Shown here one piece after another: positions 11,701-23,700 of a DNA stretch of 64,000 bases. Every line of letters starts with the position of its first letter. Position 1 is the stretch's first letter. Made by a program: the position numbers and the translations under genes. Source of the stretch: Porites lobata (lineage: Eukaryota > Cnidaria > Anthozoa > Scleractinia > Poritidae); assembly GCA_942486035.1 (NCBI GenBank), contig CALNXK010000013.1:2936001-3000000 (forward strand), given 5' to 3'. Below the pieces are notes generated by a model. That model was not told the DNA's origin. It was given only the letters and a program-made list of their open reading frames with translations, and made no database searches.

Positions 11701-14700
11701 TAATGTCTTCAACCCGAACGTAGCTCTTTAACCTAAGTGTGCCGTTTCTGAGCAAAAGGAGCCTGGTATTTGGCGTGAAACACCCGCTGCATGCCTTTTT
11801 CCTTTCTCCCTTTCCACAGATGCAATGGTCCGGAAAGAGGAAGTTACATAGTCTTCAAAACAAGCATTATTTTGGTCGTCACGCAACACACCTATTCCAG
11901 GGAAACCCTTACGTTAGGGCGCAAACAGAAGCGAGAAAGAGAGAGTACAAAGACGAAGAGAGGGAAAAACTTCCATCAAGTAAAATTCGTCTTACCCGCC
12001 ATCCACAAGCCGTTAAATTGTGCACAGCGCCAGTCGAGCCTTCTAACGTCTCAGGATTTGACGATTCTGCCATTATAGATAAATATGACTTGACGATCTC
12101 CGGTTGCCATAATAACTCGACTCCTTCGACCGGGTCTCTTCTAATTTGAGGCTGTTCCGATTCTTTGATTGTTCCCTTCTTTTTCTTCTTTGATGCAACT
12201 CCGCAGCCTGCCATACAACCCGGATCAGGTTTCTCGGGTTCCTTGCGGCTTGGTTCAATCATGGGAGCGTCCTTATATTTTTCTCTGTCAACTTCGTTTT
12301 CCAGACGATATGACAAATTGCGAAGAATACAGACGGAATTCTCTACAGACTGAAACAGCAATAAAGATAAATAACCTTGACTCTCCACTGATAACAGTGA
12401 TCGAAATTAAATTTTCCCTCATTTCACTTTGTACACTACGAGGAACAAAAATTTCCCATGTGAAAGTACTGCCAAAGAGGTTTAATTTCAATAATCGCAC
12501 CATAGGTTATTTTAGTTACAATTTTTGACTTTTTTTTCAGGCTTTCTTTTCGCAATTGCAAATGTTGCGTCTATAACTGCCATGATCTTCTTTCATATTA
12601 TAGATCTTTTTCACCCTCGTAGTCAGCAGCTATGCAAATTTCTTCGAGAAAAAGAAGGTTTTTACATTCGAAAAGAATTCAATCCCCACATGATTTATTC
12701 TGTAGACCAACATGGCCGCTGTTTAATTGTTTTGTACACCAATATGGCCGCCGTGACGTTATATGAAGGCGGGCCCTAAATTTTACAATCGAATAAATCG
12801 GTAAACTGACAAACGTCACACTTTCTCAAACGTTTTCAAGTTTACCGAAATGCCACCCGTTTGAATCTTCTTCCGTTTTCCCCAACAGAGTTCGTTATTT
12901 TTGTTGTTGTTTTTAGAAGCAATTATTTTGATACTGATTTCCAGTCAATTCGGTGAGAAAGTGCTCAAGTGACTGAGCGTCACCTAGCGTATTAGCGTAC
13001 TAGAGAACAATATTTACTTCCTGTTTCGTTACCTTATTATCAATATCAGTTTTTCCAATAGGCGCCTTAATGATCCACACAAAGGAGTCCACCAGTCCAT
13101 AACAGTCCCTCATAACTCGTCTTGCCTCAGGCCCTGCTGAGGACACATTTCTAAGAACACCGCTGGCATTACGGAAGACGGTCGACCATTTAATCGACGG
13201 GATCGGCGCGTTACTCTGGGCAGCGGTTTTGGTCCAACCAGAATACGGTATAATTATTATAGTTACTAGGACAATCAGACATATTTCGATGATACGAAGC
13301 TTTAGATCCTGTTGGAGGAAAGCAAAAAAAAAAAGCTTAATACGCGTGGTGTTAACAGTTTATGCCACGAGAGAAGAGCGCACACTATCAACGTATTAAA
13401 CAAAGATGGAAATTATTGACTAACTTCACTATCTTTCCCTTGCACAATCATCAGTCATCTTGAGCAATTGACATTTTTTTTTCATTTTAACACAGAATGT
13501 AGTTGCCAATCAGTTAAACTCTATTTCAATATTTTTTCCTCGACAATACTGAAAAGATATCTTTGGCGTCTGCAAAGCGTAGGAGGTGCTACAATTACAA
13601 CTTAGAAAAACTTACTTCACACGATGAAAGGTTCCATAAAACTCCTAACAGTACTTCTTTCACCTGGAACAAATTTAAAAATTCTGTGAACGACCTTTGA
13701 TCATTAAACGGTGATACTCGTCTAGCATGCATATTTTCTACACTACTCTCCAACCATTTCCAAGCGAACAGAAAAGGTGGATGTGTTTACAATCGCGACC
13801 TTTATTTCTTGGTGGTCATTACCTTTAATCTCACGCCCTTTTTGTACCCTTATAAGCAGTGTTGTTATATAGCAGGAAATTTTTCCCAATAACGCACGCT
13901 CTCATTGGTTACTTCTTAACCACATGACATCTAACAAGGAAACTGTTTGAAACAATGAAATCTCTGAGCGGGCAACGTTGCAAAATCCATGACGTCAGAG
14001 GCTCCGTTCACTGTTACCTTAACCGAAGACCGCCGTTACAATACAGCGAGGTTGAATGAATTTCCAGCTTCAAAATTTGCAGTTATGTAACAAATCACAA
14101 TTTAGAGCAACTGGATAATTATGTATATATGCAACTGCAGCAAAGTTGTTATCAAGCCATGGAGGTGAAAGAACCAGCTGTCAAGAAGAGCTCTCGTGTT
14201 AAAAAACCGGAAAATCAGAAGGCTGAGAAGAGGATGCCAGGAAAACATTACGATATTTAATCTCACAGCGTTTGTTATGTTTAAAAGTTTCCTCACAACG
14301 AAATCAGTTGATTTCATACAAGTATTCAAGCGGATGCGTGGAGGATAGATCCCCTCGAATCTTTGGTTTCCTTTGTTTCCCTCGAGACAAGTCGTTAAGT
14401 CTTTATTGGGTGACAAGAGTTGAAAAATCCATTTCTTACATGGCACATGGGGGATAAGTAATCTGATGTAAATTATTATCGTAAAAAGGCCTTTTAGTTT
14501 CGAGAAAAGTACAAATTAAATAACATTATCCGTGGCCTAACTTTCAACCCTAAATTTGCTAACATCAACTCTCCTTGCGTTCGCAGAAAAAGCCGCAGGG
14601 AGAAATTTGGACTGGACAATTTTTCGCACAAATAAACGGCTTTTGGTGGAAACAATCTATATCAGGTTTCTTCTCTACCTAAAAGCTATCCGTGGAAAAG

Positions 14701-17700
14701 AAATGAAAGAAATCGATTTTTTAACACCTGCCTCGAAATCAAGATTTTGCCGCTCGATTTTTTCCAGACTATCTCTCTTAAATCTCTTAATGAACATCTC
14801 TTTTCTCCTCTCAAGAGACAAAATATACATTTGTCTGTCACTAACTTCATTGATGGCACACAAAAAAAGAAGTTAAACTATACACAGGAGGGTCAGTTTA
14901 ACTGCTTACCTCGTCTTTTCTTGTTCTTTTTAACAATCGAATTAAAGCTTCAATGCCGTAACAATGAGCAATAGCCAGCTGAGGGAGAACAGATACAAAT
15001 ATAGAGTTGTGAGAATAAAAGGCTTAATACGAACCTTTTGAATCTCTTTACGTAACATTGCCCAATTGATAGAACCGGGTAGACGACGAGCATTCACTTT
15101 TTTTTCTTAGTCCATCGACCGAAACGCGCGAGACACGAAAATTACCAGGAAGTGACTTAAGGAGCGAGACCTCGCAATCCCCCAACCAAATTTGACGAAA
15201 GAGAGAAACTTTCCGCGTCTAAAACCAGGGGGTCGTTTTTTTTAAATCTCGATAACGTGAGAAAACAATTTCACCAATGTTTAGTTTAAAAGCCAAGTAA
15301 TCAAAGACATGCAGGCGTATATGCATTGCAGTAATGGATTAATTAAATAATTATGGATTTTCTTATATAATGTTGCGCTGTATCCGAAAGTAGAAGGGAC
15401 TTTCGAAAAGTTTCCCTAAGTTTGAAGTTTTGCTTTCCCAACGACGCAACACTACAGTTTCCTACAAAACGAATCCCCTTCGAATATAGCCGGTCTCGTG
15501 TTGAAAATATAAAAAACACGACTACGCCAGTGTCACATGGAGCGTAGAAAACGACCTAGTCTGCCATCGATCTCATACTGGTTAAACTCTGTGTATTTGT
15601 GATTTTCACTCCTGCTAAGGGCAACTTGTTAAGTGAGAAAGTTAACAAAGAAAATACGGTACTTTTCTAAACAAAGCCGCTTTTGTAGCTCGAACATTCT
15701 ATCAACACGGCGTTGAAAAGAGGATAATTACCTTGTTTTCGTCTCTTGATTTACTGTAGGATAAATTTAGTAAACAAGCCGCGGCAGATCGATGAATTTC
15801 TTCTAATTCGTGGTCAAGGAGACGTACTAAAACTGGGATGCCACCAAGCTCACTGTTATAAACAAACAACAATAACATAAACAAAGGGCACTTGTTACTA
15901 CCATAGCCTCCGTAGAAGGCCCATGAAAAATTTAGGGCGCAAACAAGAACAGCCCGCGAGATAAGAGGAGACGCGTGTCATCCTCTTCTAGCGCTCGTAT
16001 CGTTTAACTCGCGCCCGATAGCGCCTACCCGGCAGGTCGTAACGCTAGTTACCCTGAGATGCTTCCAAAGTAAACTTACAACACAACTGGACTCTGAGGG
16101 GTGATGACTGCATAAAACTTTCAACTAAGCGGCGCTTGTAATCGCTTGGCATTGCTGAACTACCACACTTACCGAGTAAAATATCTTCCCTGGGCCGACT
16201 AAACTCACGCGCGGGACAACCCTCGGGACTGCAAGAAATCTCTTAGCCAATTACAAGCTGTCAGGCGAACGTTGCGGGCTACAATTTGTCTTTTGTGAAT
16301 TTTACAATGGAAAATTTTGTTGCCTGACGAACTTACCGTACTTTAACCTTGACTTGCTCATCACTGTACGAGAGATGCTGGAGGTAGTTAGCGGCATTTA
16401 CGATCAGTGTGGTATCATCAGTCTGTAAGTATTCTATCAAGTCTTGTAAGTCAGGCTCGTGTGCATAAGTCTTCCTCTCTATAAACAATAACAATTTGTT
16501 GCAGTTACAAGTGTAAATCCTTTGAGCGTGGACGTTTGATACTGGAGAAAGACATTAGAGCACCAGACTACACAATTCGCTATGTTCTTGTCATCCTGTT
16601 TGGGCGTTCACACACAATAAAGCTAACCTGCATACAGATCCCTCTCTGTTTTTCCATCGTCTTCATAATCAGCCAGCCAGCGGTTACAAGGGAAAATCCA
16701 GCACTCGTCATGTATGAGGATCACGATCTCCTCGAGGTACCATCCTGTTCCCAGGCCTCTTCCGTCATGACCGATTCGAACCTTCTCCAGCTACATAGGG
16801 GAGCAAAAGCGACGCAATATTTAGCAAGACAATTAAAGAGGCAAAACTCCAGAAAGCAGACTAGAATCTAATGGAGTATATCACATTTTTCTTTCAAGTT
16901 AATACGACAAAATCGATGGCGTGACCAACAGGACACTCCAACATATTTTGGTCGAGTAAACATCTTAAAATACGATCTGACGACTACAGATGGGAGGCAC
17001 TTTGAGACTGGAATGAGACACAATATGTAGTTTCCTCCGCTTTCACAGGCTCATGAAAACACGAAGTCGAAGGTTTTTAGTTACTATGGAAGGATGAGAA
17101 CGGAACCACCAAGAAGGGAGACAAATAAGAATATATTTTTACAAACGGCGTGCCCAACAGTGGCCGGTCGTCTTCAGTTCGTAGTTGCCGTATCTTCAAC
17201 TCCTAAGTGATAACAAGACGTGCAATTCACTAGAGACAACAATAACTTACATTTCCTACATCCACAGTTTGCAAGATAATCTTGGTATTTGCTCCACGCT
17301 GAAACCTGTCTTTGGTGTCACAAATCTGTTTTAATTCAATGACACCAGTGTCGCCTTTATCGCCGAATATTTGAAGATAAATATTTGATTCTGTTCCTGC
17401 GTTCTTTACATTTCCTGTCTTCACCCTCACATTGTAATCAGAAACTGCAAAAAAAAGGAAAATGGTGGAGAGATAAATATATGATTCAGCTGGAGTATAG
17501 ACATCATTCACGTCCTCCCATTTGATATTGCTTTACGTGATTTTACGATTCACTGAAAATGTCTGAAGTGTTTTTATGAGGACAGAGAAGGCAGCCTGTA
17601 TTTCCATTCCCGTGTAGGACCATTTTAGTGTTCCAAAACAATGAAACGGCGGCCATGTTGGTATTCCAAACAAATTCTGTAGGAGTTGAACCCTTTTCTT

Positions 17701-20700
17701 ATGGAAACGCTTTCTTATGTTCCAATAAATTTGCATAGCCGCTGGCAACGTGACTGAAAACCCTCTATACATAAAACCAGCTAGACTGCAAGGTGTATTG
17801 GTTATGTGAAAGGTTGGCTGTTACGGTGCTCAGACCAATTTTCAGATGCAGGAAGGCTGTTTCTTATAGGGCTTTTCATATACATATGTAACGTTGACTG
17901 TTTGCAGTCCGCCTTCTCTCTTAAAATCCGTCAAGTTCTCATCTCAGCCAGCGCGATTGCTGACAACGACGTTACAACATGGGTTACGCGTGGAGAAATT
18001 TTTCAAAGAAAAATAAGAGTGCTCGCAATCTACACATTTGGTGCACTCGCCAGCTGATTATTTGACTTTGTAAATCAGTAACGTTCTTACCTGGCTGTTT
18101 CGGATAAAGTTCTTTGTCTGCAGATCCCGCGCCATGTTCCTCCGCTACCCAAGCATGACACGGAAAGATGAGATGCTCTCCACGGACAGCGCTGTTTAGT
18201 ATCACTTCCTCAACGTACCAGTCAGCAGCAGGACCACGCCCATCATGGCCGACGCGAAGCTTCTCAATCTGCAAATAAATCCAGTTTAACGAATTGAAAA
18301 CGCGCGGACGAGGAGTTTAAAATAATAAAACTATTCTTTACAATTTAATGGAGCGACCCCCCAAGATAAGCACGAACTAACTACGGCTCCGTGCAGTTCT
18401 GTCAAAAGGAAGAATTAAAGTAAGGAAAATAAATTGTTGTTGCTGATGCAGTTGTTGGACCTAAAATACACCGTTTCTGTATACCCTTTAAAGTTAGATT
18501 ACTCGTACCCGTAGCCGTGATTAATACGGGGAGGTTGCTTCTTACCTACCTTGCGAGCAGGTTTCTCGTTTGCATGGCTTTTGGCGTTTGGTAAGTCGTT
18601 CGCGCCGCTTGTCCGTCGCATAGTTGGTTTGTTTAGGCCCGCGCAGGGTACTTCTTACCCCGAATGCTACAAACACTTCGCCCTAAAGGGGCTTTTTGAT
18701 GTTTTCCTAGCTTCAAAAGAGGAAAATATAGCTTTTTCTCCCCCATCCCCTCCATAAAATGTTGTGCCGATGTTCGAGCTACCTTTACCTCTGAAGTTAT
18801 GCTATTTAAGTACAATGTCTCAACAATTTTGTCGCCGACTGTAGCTTACCGTAGAACGATGATACCCTATCACAACTAGGAAATCATGGTTCCCTTTCAT
18901 ATTAACTAAGTAACAAACATTCTTGCCTGTCCGTGTAGACAAAAACGGTGTATCTTGAAGCCCATTTTAACTTTCTCATACCCTGGCCTTCTAAGTCTCC
19001 CGACAACAATGGTCGCGTTTCATGTGTGTAAAGACTACCTAGCATTTATATATCAAGTAACTTAATTCTTACGCAATTTCGCAAAAAACGTCTCCCTTGC
19101 CTGACGCCGCTCACATAACTTCTCTCTCCTTTATTTCGCCAAATGATAATTAATTTAGTTTTTCGCAGTTGCACAGCACTTATCAAACAAAACAAACTGA
19201 TATCAAAACTGACCTTTCCAACATCACCAGCTTCTAAAGTGAAATAATCAGTCTGACCACGTTCAAACAAGTTCTCCACCATTCCTGATTTCTTGAGCTG
19301 CACATGTCCCGTGTCGCCTTTATCACCGTAGACTTGAACCCAAACGTTTGCATCTGTACCTGCGCTTCTTTCATCTCCTGTCTTGATGGCCAAGTGATAG
19401 AGACCTACACCAGGAGCCGATTGCAAAAGATTAAAACTACCAATTCCAACAACCCTACCAAATACAGTTAGTTGTTCCGTACCCTTGGGGAACTCCATTA
19501 CTTGGCCCAAACGGCTATGTGCCGCTGAACAGGGTATGGTTTTCAGGGCCCTGGATCTTAACCATGGAATACAATTTCACTATTAAGGGTCTTCAACGGG
19601 TGTCTTTTTGGACCGAAAGCCTTCAAAAGAGTGTGAAAGTTGGCGATAAGTGGTGTACATGTGTAGTACCGAGAATTTTTTTCCTAAAAAAAACACATTA
19701 AATGACAGTAGCCCAAAAAATGGCTGAACAAAATGTATCAGGGTCATGAAATAAGTTTTTAAACAGGATATCGAAATGAGCAGTTTTTGTCGTGAAGAGG
19801 GTCAGAGTTTGAAGCCGGCCTCGGCGGCACATCTCTACCTAAACTTGCATTGAGTGCCCCTCCCCACTCCCCCTGCGCGGTTGCCGTACCCTGTTACTGC
19901 TACACTTCTCAAAAGGCTTTATATCTGGGTACTGATCGACTAGAAATTGGAAGCTAATCAACCGACACTGAGTACGAAATGACAGAATTACAAGTACCAT
20001 GCGTGGGGATGATGAGTTACATTCAGGCTTCTTTAGACATGACCTTACGAAACTGAAACAACACTACGAGGAATACAAATGTCATTTGTATGCTTTCGTT
20101 TGTAAGCTACAATGGCAAACCGTTCTAAGCCAAAAGTCCCATCACAAAAAGACTTTTTGTTATCAGTGATTGACGTCAGTTCGACAACAGCTGAGGTGAC
20201 GTTAATGAGAATAGACTATCGTCATTTGATGATATCACACTAGTACTCACAAGGTCTTGAGGTAAAGTCCCGCACAATTCTGCCGTCACCTCTCTCAGAA
20301 GCCAACCAACAATGCGAAGGGAACACAGTGTGGTCACCGCGTGACGGTACATCAACCGTTACTTCCTCTAAGTACCAGCCTGAGTTGGTGTGACGACTGT
20401 CGTGACTTACGCTTATCTTTTCAATCTGAAATAAACGGAAAACGAGTGGCGTGTCACAATGAACATACAGGAGAACTGGTTGTGGTTTGCACTTTCAGCT
20501 GAGGGGATGCTCCTTTCGAGGTTTTCAACTGAGCGTAGCTACAGTTTGTACCTTGGTATTGCACTGCTAAGCTTTGAGTGTGCAAAGCTTTAAGCTGAAA
20601 AATCTCGCGCTAATTTTTTTATCCAAAATCAATAGACTCACTCAGGAGATTCCCCATGCTTGGCGTCCGCGTCATCTGTGATTGGCTCATTTGATTGTTT

Positions 20701-23700
20701 GTACGTGTTGAAATTAGCTGAGTAACTGCTTTGGTTTTTTTTTTCTGACGCTCAATATAAATCAACATGAATCCAAGTGACAGAATGGAATAAAACCGAG
20801 AAATTGAATAAGGCTCTACTGAACGGTCCAGCATTTTGATCACAGAGCTACAAAGACACGAGAGGCAAAGTACGCCAGTTATTAAATCTTCATGTACCGC
20901 CTATATCTACCGTTCAAATACTAAAATAGGTTTAACAACGCTATGTTTAGGTGGTTTTGAACTATATTCTCGTTGGGTGCCCCTGGAATCGGTCAACTCT
21001 CGGTCTTCCGCTGGAGAGCTAGGTCAAAGGCTACATCGATGTTTGCTACACATTCAACGTTCAGTCGATTTGATTTTTATTGAAGTTAATAATCAGCTGT
21101 GCCGTTTGTGGGACGCGTGCATATTTTTATCCCCTAAAAATTTTTCATCTGTTTGGATTTCCTAGCTGAAAGTCTAGAGATCCGAAAATTCTAGGAATTA
21201 AAACTTAACTTTTCGAAAATTTCAGCCAGAAAAAAGCCTCCCGAAAATTCTAGGTGAGCTTTTTAGGGTAAAAATCCATTAAAAATGGTCAATTATGCCA
21301 ATTTGTGGATGTTCGAAAATCCTAGGAGAGGTAGGCAAGCAAGAAATTTTACAAAAAATGTTCCGAAAATTCTAGATCTCAAATCGTCTTCCAAACAGAT
21401 ATTTTCCGAAAATTGACGTTGGGTGTCGCTGCGATTCTCCCGAATGAAGAGCCTGCTAGCAAAGCTGCAGGCAAAAAAAAAACACATCACTGTTTTCTAT
21501 GACAGAATTCTAAACGGCAAACCACATTCTTAACGCAGGAGAACTACACTGTAATCTACAGCAAGAATCAGAGTAACCTTACCTTGCCAATATCGACTGT
21601 TTCAACAGTGAACTTGTAGGTTCTTCCTTTCTCGAAGCGTATTTTGGAATTTCCCGCTTGCCTCAGTTGTATTTGTTCAGTCATTCCTTTGTCACCAAAG
21701 AGCTGGATGAAAACATTTCCTTCAGTTCCGTCTCCAAGCACGTCTCCCATTTTAAGGCAAAGTTGATATGCGACAACTGCAACGAAATGTTTCGTTTTAG
21801 AACAACTGCAAGTCTTCATTATCTTGTGTTTAATAAGTTGCAGTAATGTTCATGTAATTGGTCATCGTAAAATGTACACACAAGAAAAAAACACCAATAT
21901 CACTCTAAGCAGTGATCTCTTAATTAAACATGGTATTTTGACTCCAAAACACATTGAAAGTAAACTTTCTATCAGAGATGAGAGATCAAGTGATACTGTT
22001 CGCTGAAAATTACGTGACCCCACGACTAAAATCAAACCATCTATCGTGGCACGACCTGGGAAATAAGATAAGAACAGTCAGTTGCTTTCAATCCCAGGGT
22101 TTTCAGAAAACTAGACTGCGCAGTTCACGCGAATAATCGGGGCTGCTTCACCCTCACATGCTTTTGTTGACTGTTTTGGCTGTCAAGATACGAGAAGAAT
22201 AGGGACCAGTTAAGTTTAAGACTCGCGGCTCTGCAGAAACCTTTTCACCAGGCCAAAAGGCACCCAAACATTCAACCAAGGCATTACAAGCAACCTACTC
22301 TTCCTGGTATCCATAGAATCTGGCGCCGATGCTAACAAATCAGTTCTTTTCTCCTCAAAATGATACTCGTCAGGTGGTGGAAGGACCTCTTCATGGTAAT
22401 GGTATTCATTCTTTGGAGGTGGTACGGAGTATGGCTGCCTACGAACTTCTTCAATAGTTAGTTCCTCTTGTGTGATTCGCTGTTTAGGCTCCAGAGGCCT
22501 TAGGGGTGGCGCCTCTTCAGCAGGAGGGGGAGTCTCTTTCATTACCATTCGCTCTTCAAATATTTTTCTCTGCGGCGGAGCAGGGGCTGGCTCTTTTCGT
22601 GAGGTGGTGTATCTAACATTTGAAAAGATGACAAAAACCTTTAATGATTGTTAAAACATGAATACTGAAAATATTATTAAAACTTCTACATTCGCTATTA
22701 TTAGAATCTTCAAACTCTAAGTTCCCAACAGAATATAACCCTAGAACCAATGTATTTCATCTACTCGCGTTCTGCAATGTCGCACACGAGACTGAATTAA
22801 ATGTGGCTTAATATGGTTTGGTATCATTTGCAAATAGCAATCATGCACCTTCAAAATGAGACACCATGACTGGTTTCTAGTAGATTTTGCATTGGCTTCT
22901 CTTCTAAAAACATTTAACACCCCTACTTAAGAGTACAACAAACATTTTGGCACTACGCTACGAGAAGCTCCCCCCCTTTTTTGCTTAACAGATATCAGGG
23001 TATCACAAATGCCCCATGGAATTTGCTCTTAGTAGACTACTTGCACTCTATTTAGACACTGATGGAGAGAGGGAGGGGAGGGTAAAAAGAGTGTACTGTC
23101 GGTCTCAGGTTTGTCAGTCTAATGAGTATTGTTACAAGTTACCGAAGTAAAGGAAGGACCCTTGACCTTTTATGTTTTCACCACTCACCTATACTCCTCT
23201 TGAATGACAGTCTTCTTTGAAGGAGATGTAGTGTAACGCACTTCCTCAATCACTGATTTCTGAGGAGGTGAAACAGCAGTGTACCTCAATTCCTCTGTTA
23301 TCACCTTCTTTGTGGGTGTACTGTACCGGCTTTCGTCCATGACAGGTTTCTTAGCAACTGGTGGTGGAACGTTCCGACTCTCTAATTTAGTTGTTGTCTC
23401 AGTGGTAGTTGTGGTCGTGGTTTTGGATGGGGATCTTGTGTCAGATGAAACAGGGACACCTACATACAAAGAGGAACAGTGGTAAGTACGCACATGCAGC
23501 CCATTCACTCCAAATTTCGATGGTTTAAACTATGATATACCACCAATCAGCCTCGTTTCCAGGCGCGGCCGCCTAGCTGTTTATTTCGGAGTGAACTAAG
23601 ATGGATGTTATCTAGTTTTTGAGGAGTACCTGAAGAAAAAAACAGCTGTTTATATCCCGAAACCTTGCCGAAAAATAGGTCAAAGTTTTGAAGAAAGTCT

